A DNA stretch of 64,000 nt from UBA11865 sp963749825 (GTDB lineage: Bacteria > Chloroflexota > Anaerolineae > Promineifilales > Promineifilaceae), in contig CAVVOI010000003.1 in assembly GCA_963749825.1 (NCBI GenBank), positions 23,498-87,497 of the forward strand. The letters are read 5' to 3'. This document shows positions 18,069-25,631 of the stretch, piece after piece (positions within the stretch are counted from its first letter, which is position 1; each line of letters opens with the position of its first letter). The notes under the pieces were generated by a model. That model was not told where the DNA came from. It worked only from the letters and a program-made list of their open reading frames with translations, and made no database searches. A program made the translations under genes and the position numbers.

Positions 18069-18380
18069 CTAGGGAACACTGAAACCAGAACCTTCGTTAC
18101 CAGGCCCATCGCCTTCGCCTTCGGGGAGCGGGCTAATACCCTTACCTTCGGGGAACGGGCTAATGCCTTCACCTTCGGGAAGCGTGTCTTGGGGACTTGA
18201 ACCACTATTGCATGTACCAGAGGCTGCTCCACCTGTATCGCAGGAACTGCCGGCGGTCGCACCCATTTGGCAGGAACCGTTTGCCGAGGTGCCATTTTGG
18301 CAACTATTGCCTGCAGCTTTGGATAGCTCTCCAAGTAACAAAACAGCGGGGGTTTCGTAAGAGGGCTTCTTCTCTTTCAT
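18069..18380 (-). CDS. Candidate RiPP precursor peptide with four Cys in a ten-residue period
   Basis: This 103-residue peptide is the likely substrate of the operon. Residues 1-24 look like a leader (SYETPAVLLLGELSKA), with the YxxP...LLG pattern that PqqD-like RRE domains bind. Residues 25-62 carry Cys27, Cys37, Cys47 and Cys57, exactly ten residues apart, each followed by x2-Gly (CQNG, CQMG, CDTG, CNSG) in a Gly/Ser/Ala background. Residues 67-93 are three copies of a nine-residue unit (LPEGEGISP, FPEGKGISP, LPEGEGDGP). The tail is Gly-rich and ends FSVP. Its ATG overlaps the scmC stop (ATGA), so it is translationally coupled. No other function fits a low-complexity Cys-repeat peptide here, but processing is inferred. 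Confidence 0.82.
   Translation of the reverse strand: MKEKKPSYETPAVLLLGELSKAAGNSCQNGTSANGSCQMGATAGSSCDTGGAASGTCNSGSSPQDTLPEGEGISPFPEGKGISPLPEGEGDGPGNEGSGFSVP
18118..18185 (-). repeat. 27-bp tandem repeats inside the precursor gene
   Basis: Two 27-bp units (18118-18144 and 18145-18171) are nearly identical, and a third partial unit starts at 18172. They encode the nine-residue Pro-Glu-Gly repeats of the precursor tail. The high DNA identity suggests recent duplication. Confidence 0.75.
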
Positions 18381-19377
18381 GGTACCACCTCATGGCTCCT
18401 TTCTAAGACTTTTTCTAGCTCAGGCCAAAATGCACCGTTAACGCTTAAATGCAATTGAAAGACCGGAATAGATTTTGCAAGTGATACGATTGAATCTAGA
18501 CGCCGCAGACGGTGTGTGCGAACCGCTTCAGGTGTCATGTGTACCAGCGCTGATATAAATGCTTGTTCTGCCGATTCGTCGAGCAGGCAAGCTGCAGCCA
18601 CTGGTTTCAGCGGTTCTATACGCTCCTCCAATGCTTGATTCAAGAAGAAGATACCGGCCAATGGCACTGCATATTGCACATCCCAGCTGCCGCCATTGCC
18701 GCCAAACAAGAAGGAACTCCAAGTCGGCCAAGGATGGGCCCAATAGCCCCCTCGAGCATCCTTAACAACCAACGTCGTGTCGTCGCAAAGGGAACGCCAG
18801 GGCCAAGGCAACCGGCCAACGGCAGTGGTTTTTCCTACTCCTCCATGGCCAGCGAGAATAACACCATGTCCATGAAATTCTGCCAGGGCTCCGTGGATGA
18901 GCACCCCGCCTCCTCTTTCCGCTTCAAGGGAAAATGAAAAGGATAGGTGCTGGAGCTGAATACCGAGCATATCCTCGTTCACGAATGATCGTAAGCGACA
19001 GTTTATGGTGTCCACACTTTCTAGTGATGCCGGATGCCGGCGGAAGTCTAATTCTTTGGTCAAACCATTATCATTGATGGGAGAGAGTCCAAATCCGACC
19101 ACCTGATGTCAGGTTTTGTACCTATCTCAGCAGCGCCAGTAGAAATAATCAACCATTTAGTCGGCGCCGAGGGGCTAGAGGCACCGCTTACTTCACTAGC
19201 CCTAAGTTCAGCTGCAAGGGAAGCAACTGGCACAAAGTCACCGCGCGAACCAGGTATTCTTATGGTCTTTAGCTTCATGATTCCAGCAAGCTGTTCTACA
19301 AAAAATCGTGCCCCTTTATCCTCTGGCAGCACAAGCCATGTATTTTTATTTGCTAGGGCAAGCGATAGGGCAGGCAC
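18377..19377 (-). pseudogene. scmC: ScmC-type HPr-kinase-like protein of the SynChlorMet cassette, split by a frameshift
   Basis: The N-terminal piece runs from GTG 19377 (AGGAG 8 nt upstream) and reads SLALANKNTWLVLPE and FFVEQLAGIMKLKTI. It stops at 19060. The C-terminal piece is open in the -1 frame from 19110 and has the HPr-kinase-like P-loop AGHGGVGKTTAVGRLP, then PWRSLCDDTTLVVKD and AHPWPTWSSFLFGG, which are characteristic of ScmC. The two frames overlap between 19110 and 19060, so one base appears to be missing there. ScmC proteins are thought to bind and perhaps transfer phosphate in a peptide-modification pathway, but no activity is established. The gene overlaps the precursor start by ATGA. 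Separate translation of the C-terminal piece from GTG 19102 is an alternative. Confidence 0.8.
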
Positions 19378-19523
19378 CTAGCTACTCTCCTGGTTCCTGA
19401 CCGCACGCTCGACCAACATGACTAAACGGTTCAGATAAATATGGATTGAAAATAGAGTTTGCTTTGTCAAAGCATTCTTGACGATATGAATACTCAGGTG
19501 ATTTAATCAAGTGATTTTTCATC

Positions 19524-20651
19524 TCAGGATAGCGCCTCAGAAAGGTAAAGGCGTGTGTCTGGGAAAAGCCCTAGCCTGTCGGCTTCTTCACAGAACCAAT
19601 ACGGAGCTAGAAGCTCTCCAGAAGAATAAAAGTTTTGGGCCACACACGATCCAAGACATTGATGCCGCATTAAACAGTGCGAACAGATGCCGTATAGTTT
19701 CCGGGGAAGTCCATCACGTAATGCCAGTAAAGTGGCACTTTGTCGCCACACTGTTGACAATGAATCGATGCCAACCTTACCAAAAGCCAGTTCTGGCACC
19801 TGTTCTCCGATCCCACATAACGCGTATTGACCCGTGGGGATAACGCCCAGAATGCCCAGAATGCCACAGGTACCGGCATCGTTTCCCTGGGCAATACGGC
19901 TTAAGGGGCGGAAGGCCAGAGGGTAGTCGAAATGAAGCGTTAGTTGGGTGCGGAGCGACAGTTCCGTATCGACCCAACGCCCTAGTTCGATAAGCTCCAG
20001 CACCTCTAAACCGTTGGTATCATTGTGGATCATCTCGCCCCGGCCGGTGGGTTGGATAACGTTGAATTTCACCGAAGAGGCGCCTAAATCTTCAGCCAGG
20101 TGGACCATGTCCTCTATCTGGTCGGCGTTACAGCGCATAATGGACATGATGATTTGCGGCCGGATGTTGGCCGCGACAAGATTTTGCACAGCCTGCTTGG
20201 CCTGCTCAAAAGAGCCTTTGATGCCACGCACCCATTCGTGGGTGACCGCATCGGCCCCGTCCAAACTGATAGATACGAATCGATTTTCTGATTTAGCCAC
20301 TTCACCAGCCAGCTCGGGCGTGCACAGGATGCCATTGCTTTCGATAACCAGACTGAGCTCTTCCCGGCGCACGATCTCCAACAATCGTTTGATTTCCGGG
20401 TGTAGAAATGGTTCTCCGCCTGTGAGCTTGACCCCGCTAAGTCCCAATGGCTTGGCCTCGCGGATTGCTGTTTCAAATAATTCCAGGGGCAAAACGGGAA
20501 AACGAGAACCATTGGGGTCGAACTTAGGCGCTAACCAACAGTGGCGACAAACCAGGTTACAGCCGGCCGTCAGGTAAAAATACAGTTGATTGAGGGAGGG
20601 CGCGCCGTTTTGGTCCAAAACCGCGTTTTTGCCGTTTGCTCTGGCCATCAC
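19524..20651 (-). CDS. scmF: Radical SAM/SPASM peptide-modifying enzyme, ScmF type
   Basis: This 375-residue PqqE-like enzyme has the radical SAM cluster motif C-x3-C-x2-C in TAGCNLVCRHCWLAPKF (residues ~30-46). The Gly-rich VKLTGGEPFLHPEI follows, then VSLDGADAVTHEWVRG. The C-terminal SPASM region supplies extra Fe-S ligands (CGILGILG, YALCGIGEQVPELAFG, GICSHCLMRHQCLGSC and WFCEEA). It matches the ScmF member of the SynChlorMet cassette. Such enzymes form carbon or thioether crosslinks on peptides; here the Cys-repeat core is the likely target. It overlaps scmE by ATGA and lies 146 bp before scmC. Confidence 0.9.
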   Translation of the reverse strand: MMARANGKNAVLDQNGAPSLNQLYFYLTAGCNLVCRHCWLAPKFDPNGSRFPVLPLELFETAIREAKPLGLSGVKLTGGEPFLHPEIKRLLEIVRREELSLVIESNGILCTPELAGEVAKSENRFVSISLDGADAVTHEWVRGIKGSFEQAKQAVQNLVAANIRPQIIMSIMRCNADQIEDMVHLAEDLGASSVKFNVIQPTGRGEMIHNDTNGLEVLELIELGRWVDTELSLRTQLTLHFDYPLAFRPLSRIAQGNDAGTCGILGILGVIPTGQYALCGIGEQVPELAFGKVGIDSLSTVWRQSATLLALRDGLPRKLYGICSHCLMRHQCLGSCVAQNFYSSGELLAPYWFCEEADRLGLFPDTRLYLSEALS

Positions 20652-21832
20652 GCCACCACCTCCTTCTGATTCCCGGCTGCTTGTCCATTGCCCTGGATGT
20701 GCAGTCCGGGTATGGTTCCCCCTTCAGCCAGAAAACGGCGCAGGCAGGCGTCAGGGCTAGGGTGATGTATCTGGCCGCTCAGCGTATAGGCCAATCCAGG
20801 ACAATTACCAGTACAGTAGCCTATGTAAGGGCAGTCGCTGCAAGAGTCGAAACTCGATAGGGGTATCAGGTGCCGCTGGCGCATCCCAGATAGCTCTGGA
20901 CTACGCTGCCAAATCTCTTCCAGGGAATCCTGATTGACCCAACCCAGCACCGCGTGGGCCAACATCGTACAGGTTACGATGGCACCATCAGACCTGACGG
21001 CGATCTTGTTCCAGTGACAACCACATCCGGTAAGGTGTCCGCGATTAACCATAGGGGGCGCAGCTTGGGCCCGGGCTTCCTCCATCTGGTGCCATATGCG
21101 CGCCTCGGCCAGCGGGCCGGCTGTGGCCGAAATACGGCCATTATATCGTTCAGTGAGCCTAAGCAACGTCTGCATTGCTTCTTGTCTCTGCTCGATAGTC
21201 AGTGTCACGCTGTTGGCATTGTAGCGACAAGATCCCAGGTAGCCGGCGGCATTGGTGCTGAAGCTAGGCAATCTTAACTCTTCCAGTAGAAAGCGGGCCC
21301 CGTTTTCCAGGTCATCTACGTTGTGACGGTGGATGGTCATTCTGACCGCCACCGGCACTCCTTGGCGTTGCAAGACCCGAATGCCGGCAACTGCCCGATC
21401 GAATGAACCTTTGCCGCGGCAAACATCATGTGTTTCCGGGCCGGCGCCATCCACTGAAACCTGTACGTAATCGCAGCGCCCTGTACCGGCGATAAATGCG
21501 GCGATATCATCGTCGATGAGGCCACCGTTAGACAAAATGGCGAAGCGCATGCGATTGCGCACGATGCTTTCTATGAGCCCCCGAAAATCCTTCCGCATGA
21601 AGGGTTCACCACCAGCCAGGGTCAGATTCATAATGCCCAGGCTTCCGCACTCTTCGAAAAATTGTTGCCAATCTTCCGTCGGCAAGTCGCGATATGGAAC
21701 CTCGACATTATCAAAGAAGTAACAGTAGGCGCAACGCAGATTACAACGGGCGGTTAGTTCGATGTCAAGGCTCCGTGGCGTATGCATCACTTGTGGTGGT
21801 GACTTCGCCCGTTTATTCTCTGGTAGATTCAT
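20648..21832 (-). CDS. scmE: Radical SAM/SPASM peptide-modifying enzyme, ScmE type
   Basis: This 394-residue radical SAM protein has C-x3-C-x2-C in ELTARCNLRCAYCYFFDN, then LTLAGGEPFMRKDFRGLI, ILSNGGLI and VQVSVDGAGPETHDVCRG. The C-terminal SPASM part contains HLTGCGCHWNKIAV, GAIVTCTML, and SFDSCSDCPYIGYCTGNCPG. These blocks, including FSTNAAGYLGSCRYNA and ISATAGPLAEARIW, are typical of ScmE. Two paralogous SPASM enzymes in one operon suggest two separate modifications of one precursor. Its ATG overlaps the scmD stop and its stop overlaps the scmF start, both as ATGA. Confidence 0.9.
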   Translation of the reverse strand: MNLPENKRAKSPPQVMHTPRSLDIELTARCNLRCAYCYFFDNVEVPYRDLPTEDWQQFFEECGSLGIMNLTLAGGEPFMRKDFRGLIESIVRNRMRFAILSNGGLIDDDIAAFIAGTGRCDYVQVSVDGAGPETHDVCRGKGSFDRAVAGIRVLQRQGVPVAVRMTIHRHNVDDLENGARFLLEELRLPSFSTNAAGYLGSCRYNANSVTLTIEQRQEAMQTLLRLTERYNGRISATAGPLAEARIWHQMEEARAQAAPPMVNRGHLTGCGCHWNKIAVRSDGAIVTCTMLAHAVLGWVNQDSLEEIWQRSPELSGMRQRHLIPLSSFDSCSDCPYIGYCTGNCPGLAYTLSGQIHHPSPDACLRRFLAEGGTIPGLHIQGNGQAAGNQKEVVA

Positions 21833-22122
21833 CCAGTTGCCTTCTCTATCTCAAAGCCAACAAAACCGCGCTGGGCCAAGTCGTTGACAAAGGTCGATAC
21901 TTCCTCGCTGGCCTCTTCTGGTACGTCGGCGAAATATTCCCTGACTGCTACCATAATCTGGTCAAAGTTATGCCTCCCATCCATTTGTTTCCAGACCACG
22001 ATGCCAACGGGATTGATGCCAACGGCCTCGGCCGTGTCCGGATTGAATAGGACAGCCCAGTCATCAAACTCTTCCCGCAGCACAGCCACCGGATTCGCTA
22101 TCGGTTTATCTGTTGGCTTCAC
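21829..22122 (-). CDS. scmD: PqqD-like RRE protein, ScmD type
   Basis: This about 97-residue PqqD-family protein is the recognition element that would bind the precursor leader and deliver it to the radical SAM enzymes. Typical features are NPVAVLREEFDDWAVLFNPD, then VGINPVGIVVWKQMDGRHNF and the C-terminal FVNDLAQRGFVGFE. GTG 22122 is preferred because AAGGAG lies 8 nt upstream; an in-frame ATG at 22143 would put the Shine-Dalgarno inside the gene. It is the first gene of the operon. The 143 bp before it, up to the O-antigen ligase-like gene, should hold the promoter if the operon is separately transcribed. Confidence 0.9.
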   Translation of the reverse strand: MKPTDKPIANPVAVLREEFDDWAVLFNPDTAEAVGINPVGIVVWKQMDGRHNFDQIMVAVREYFADVPEEASEEVSTFVNDLAQRGFVGFEIEKATG

Positions 22123-22286
22123 TTTTACTACTCCTTCAACCAAGGCATATTACTACTTTGGCACATCGTGCTATCTAGATGCTACCATGAGATCCTGGTT
22201 GATCTCAAGATGTCGTTCATCACCGGCAAAGTGCGACGGTTGTCATGATGAATTTGTAAAACACGAATGAACATATCAATTTCCAG

Positions 22287-24185
22287 CTAACTGCCTACTT
22301 CGACCTGCTTCTGATACTCTATTAACAACTCGCGTGGTTTGGCACCATTCTCTAACCCCCTTTGTAATATGGAAGATGCTTGTTCTGCTTCTCCCATGTA
22401 TTCTTGCGACAACAGCGCCATAAGCGCATACGTTTCAGCGCGATCCGGGTAGCGAGTCTGCCAGGGATCGTAGATACGAAGCAAGCCTTCCGAAGGTTCT
22501 GGGAGTGACTTTCCTGTCAACTGAAGCCGCCACTTCACGAAGGGCGCGTACCGGCCGAGGGGATCCTGCTTGTCTAGGACCATACGTTTCCGCAAAGCAT
22601 TCAAAGAATCTTCTTCAGCGCCTTGCCAGGCATACAGGCTGCCTAGCATTCCATACAGTTCCGGATTGTTGGGGTTCGCATCAATCGCTTGGTGAATACG
22701 GGAAATTGCTTGATTTGCCTTCTGCGAAGGCAGATGGTCAGTGGTTCGGACCTCATAAATAGCCTGTTGAGCGGGTATAAGGCTTAGATTACGCTGTAGC
22801 ACGCTTGGAAACAACAAAAAACTGATAAACAACATGAGGATTGGAATGGCAAGCAACCGGCGGTCGGACGCCAGCTTCCACAAGCGGTCGTTCTTAGGTG
22901 ACTGCTCCCTGGTCACCGCCACAGTGGCCGCCGCCAGACCTAAAATGGCCCACATAATTGTGCTGTGTATTTCTCCAATTGGAATAGCATCTGTCAATCC
23001 GCCAGTGAAGAAGGCCAATCCGCAAGCGCCTAGGCCTACCAGCAACAAGTGTATCTCGCGGCTGCTAGTGGTGCGATAGGCGCTAACCAGCAGCACTAAG
23101 AAAGCCAGAACCAACCATATTAATGCTACCGTTCCGGGAATGCCCAGGTCAAGAGTGGTCTGGAGTAAGAGATTATGGGCATGTGGATGAGAACCCAAAA
23201 GATGACCGGTGTAAAAATGGGTCTGAACCTCGGAAAAATTGTCCAGGCCGATGCCGGTGAAGGGCATGTCCTGGATCATGGCCAAGGTCCGGCTCCATAT
23301 GTCCAAACGAAGAACTGAACGCAATCCCAGATCACTGTCAATATCTAGAATTAGCAACAACATCTGCTGCGGATCGTAGATAAGCACCACTCCAACCAGG
23401 AGAAGTAACCCGACGATCACCGGCCACAGCATCCAGCGCCGCCACCAAATGGCAATGAACAGCAAAGACAAACCGAAGCCCAGTAGCCCCATCGTCGCTT
23501 GGGACAGGAACAGAACCATGCTGCCAGTCAGCAAAGCTGCCAGTGAAAGAAACCGGCGCCGGCGACCTTGGCTGGTAAAAAGCATCACCAACGATAAGGG
23601 TAACAGCATGGCCAGGGTGGCCCCAGTCACCCTGGGGTTGAATAACAGGGGAGAGGGATGAAGCCCACCGGTGGAAAACCCGAGGATGTTCTCGGGAATA
23701 TGATCGTATAGACCTGGAAGGTCGATCAGAGGAGCTGACTGCCAATCTGTGCCTATGAAGGAAACAAATGCAAATGCCAATGTGAAGGCTATCAGCCCTT
23801 GCCCGTACCGCCAGATGTCACGTCTTGTTCGTAAGCAATTTAGTAAAGAGTACAGTAAGGTTACCTGAGCTACAATCCAAGTCAGCCTTCTAAAGCCGCG
23901 AGCTGGATCTGCTGCGACAAAACAGCTGACCAGAGCCATGGTGAGTAAGATGAGCAGCGGCATATCCAGCGGCGTCGGCAGCGTCAAATAGCCCAAAACC
24001 AGCCAGCGCCTGATCCAGATACCCAGGATGATGAGTAATGCGAGAAACGACCAAGGCGCCGGGAAAATCAGCAATAACATAGCAACTGCGAGCAACCGGA
24101 GCTCGTGTCGGGAGACCCAGACCGCGAATTCGCGCCATTTGCGCCCAGTTTTTTCTAGGGTTACTTCTATACTAGTTTCCTCCAT
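22287..24185 (-). CDS. O-antigen ligase/polymerase-like membrane protein with C-terminal TPR
   Basis: This 632-residue protein has about twelve membrane segments (e.g. LLAVAMLLLIFPAPWSFLAL, WPVIVGLLLLVGVVLIY). The periplasmic loop carries the Wzy_C/WaaL pattern: LDIWSRTLAMIQDMPFTGIG, then NFSEVQT...HPHAHNLLLQTTLDLGIPG. Residues about 480-625 are TPR-like helices (NNPELYGMLGSLYAWQGAEE, AETYALMALLSQEYMGEAEQ). Such proteins ligate or polymerise glycan repeats outside the membrane. It heads the minus-strand series leading into the RiPP operon but is separated from scmD by 143 bp. Role in glycan assembly is supported by the glycosyltransferase locus next door; substrate unknown. Confidence 0.85.
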   Translation of the reverse strand: MEETSIEVTLEKTGRKWREFAVWVSRHELRLLAVAMLLLIFPAPWSFLALLIILGIWIRRWLVLGYLTLPTPLDMPLLILLTMALVSCFVAADPARGFRRLTWIVAQVTLLYSLLNCLRTRRDIWRYGQGLIAFTLAFAFVSFIGTDWQSAPLIDLPGLYDHIPENILGFSTGGLHPSPLLFNPRVTGATLAMLLPLSLVMLFTSQGRRRRFLSLAALLTGSMVLFLSQATMGLLGFGLSLLFIAIWWRRWMLWPVIVGLLLLVGVVLIYDPQQMLLLILDIDSDLGLRSVLRLDIWSRTLAMIQDMPFTGIGLDNFSEVQTHFYTGHLLGSHPHAHNLLLQTTLDLGIPGTVALIWLVLAFLVLLVSAYRTTSSREIHLLLVGLGACGLAFFTGGLTDAIPIGEIHSTIMWAILGLAAATVAVTREQSPKNDRLWKLASDRRLLAIPILMLFISFLLFPSVLQRNLSLIPAQQAIYEVRTTDHLPSQKANQAISRIHQAIDANPNNPELYGMLGSLYAWQGAEEDSLNALRKRMVLDKQDPLGRYAPFVKWRLQLTGKSLPEPSEGLLRIYDPWQTRYPDRAETYALMALLSQEYMGEAEQASSILQRGLENGAKPRELLIEYQKQVEVGS

Positions 24186-24256
24186 TGACGCTTGTCTGTT
24201 CTTCTGTTACAGTAAAATTTGCTTGACATTTCCTTAAGGAATTGCATAGCCATAAA

Positions 24257-24496
24257 ATGATTTCAACCGTTACTACATCAACTGTCAGCACTGTCACAAC
24301 CGCAGCTCTAGCTGCCTCGTTGGCCTTGTTGGCAATTATTGCCTTCCTGATTCTTCTTATTCAGAAAGAGATCACTTCTGAGGCTGAAGGGTCGCGCGCT
24401 AAAGCTTTTTCCCAAATCCTGAACTTCGCTATCGTTCCCCTGTTTTTGGCTTTCATCTTTATCGCGGTGGTAAAGGCCGCACAGGTCTTGAACTGA
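24257..24496 (+). CDS. Small two-helix membrane protein
   Basis: This 79-residue protein has two hydrophobic segments (LAASLALLAIIAFLILLI and FAIVPLFLAFIFIAVV) joined by a short charged loop (QKEITSEAEGSRAKAF). The Thr/Ser-rich N-terminus STVTTSTVSTVTT is unusual. Function is not recognised. TTGACA at 24223-24228 may be its -35 box. AAGGA is too far from ATG 24257 and too near the in-frame TTG at 24242, so the start is uncertain. It is divergent from the O-antigen ligase-like gene and is followed by a clear terminator, which supports it as a real short transcription unit. Confidence 0.6.
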   Translation: MISTVTTSTVSTVTTAALAASLALLAIIAFLILLIQKEITSEAEGSRAKAFSQILNFAIVPLFLAFIFIAVVKAAQVLN

Positions 24497-24529
24497 CGGC
24501 AAATTTTGGATTTTTATGCTGATCTCTGG

Positions 24530-24553
24530 CCACGCAAATAGCGTGGTTTTTTT
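24530..24553 (+). terminator. Rho-independent terminator
   Basis: Stem CCACGC/GCGTGG (24530-24535 and 24541-24546) with a 5-nt loop AAATA is followed by seven T. It lies 34 bp after the small membrane protein gene. Confidence 0.88.
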
Positions 24554-24660
24554 GTTGCGAAGCGAGTTGGATTTTTGTTGGATCGATTTTCGGCCGTGTC
24601 ATAGATAGTTGCGATCCCGATTACTTACCGGTGTATTTCCTAACTCTTTAAATCAAGTTC

Positions 24661-24713
24661 TTTCCGAAATCCAGAGGTACGCCGACATAGAACGGCCTTA
24701 AGGATTTCGGAAA
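24661..24713. repeat. 12-bp perfect inverted repeat with 29-nt loop
   Basis: TTTCCGAAATCC (24661-24672) and GGATTTCGGAAA (24702-24713) are exact reverse complements. The pair lies 5 bp past the stop of the CPBP gene. There is no T-run, so it is not a classical terminator. Its loop contains CCAGAGGTA, a motif seen in other non-coding elements of the window. Confidence 0.7.
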
Positions 24714-24717
24714 TGAA

Positions 24718-25503
24718 TCACTTACTGTTTGCCAGCCAGAATGGAATAACCAGGAAGAGCACGATATTGGTCAGGCTATGGGATATTGTAACGCCCAGCA
24801 GGCTGCCGGTTCGGGCCACAAACAGGCCAAAAATTAAGCCGATTACGAGCACGAAGATGACGTCAAGCAAAGACCGGTAACCGATATGAAGCATGGCGAA
24901 GAGCAAGGCCACATAAATGATGCCGAACAAGCGGCCCAGTTGTTCGATCGAAGTTTGCTGCATGATGCCACGAAAGATAACTTCCTCTAGGAGGCCTGTA
25001 CTTATCATCAGAATGAGAACGGCGATCAATAGGCGTTCCCAGGTGTAGATTATGATCAATGGATCTGGCTGCAGGATGCGATACTCGATATAACCGAATA
25101 ACAGCCCCGTTAGCCCGAAGGCAAGCTGGGGCAGCAAATTCCGGCCCTTCAGCGCTTTCACTGCCGGCCTTAGCCCCAATGTGCGCACAGCTACGTAGGC
25201 GGCTGCAAAGAGGGGAACGCTAACAATTAGATACCAGAAGATGAGCGGGATGTCTGCCATGGGCAGGGAAAGACTGATGATCCGGATCAGAGGAACAAAA
25301 GCCAGGCCGAGCAAGAAACGATGCATCGGCCGGTCCCAGGTAATCGCCGCGTGAACCATTAAGATGAAGAGGATGATTAGATTCAAGGCTTGACCGACCT
25401 GAGGATCGATCACAACCGTCAGGACTTCCGCTAGAGTCAATGCGACGAGGTAGAAAATGGCCGCTGGAATAGGATTGTTGGCCGCGCGAATCGTATTGGT
25501 CAA
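24718..25503 (-). CDS. CPBP-family intramembrane protease-like protein
   Basis: This 261-residue integral membrane protein belongs to the CPBP (CAAX prenyl protease/abortive infection) family. About eight membrane segments are visible. The family motif 1 EEVIFRGIMQQ (double Glu) is at about residue 167, motif 2 FAMLHIGYR supplies the conserved His, and SHSLTNIVLF gives the third motif. Members are Glu-type intramembrane proteases or immunity proteins of peptide systems. The best start is TTG 25503, because no ATG or GTG exists in frame up to the stop at 25572. Closeness to a RiPP operon makes an immunity or maturation role possible, but that is inference. Confidence 0.85.
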   Translation of the reverse strand: MTNTIRAANNPIPAAIFYLVALTLAEVLTVVIDPQVGQALNLIILFILMVHAAITWDRPMHRFLLGLAFVPLIRIISLSLPMADIPLIFWYLIVSVPLFAAAYVAVRTLGLRPAVKALKGRNLLPQLAFGLTGLLFGYIEYRILQPDPLIIIYTWERLLIAVLILMISTGLLEEVIFRGIMQQTSIEQLGRLFGIIYVALLFAMLHIGYRSLLDVIFVLVIGLIFGLFVARTGSLLGVTISHSLTNIVLFLVIPFWLANSK

Positions 25504-25631
25504 TTGCTTCCACCCGCTTGATGAACTTTTGGGGATGGTGCTGGATTTCGTGGATGCTGCTCGACATGATTAAAGGCGCCTCTTGGATTGAACATTATTC
25601 ATTATGCCCGATAGTCTCTCGACCGTGCTTT

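Noticed and set aside
18069..18380. Lasso peptide precursor
   Set aside because: The leader has a YxxP...LG pattern like lasso leaders, but no lasso cyclase or B2 protease gene is nearby and the core has Cys repeats instead of a Gly1-Asp/Glu ring.
19060..19110. Programmed -1 frameshift in scmC
   Set aside because: No X-XXY-YYZ slippery heptamer in the overlap and no downstream stem was found; an indel is simpler.
25220..25567. Separate 115-codon gene at the start of the CPBP gene
   Set aside because: It overlaps the CPBP frame, has low-complexity content and no family; only the CPBP frame has membrane segments and motifs.
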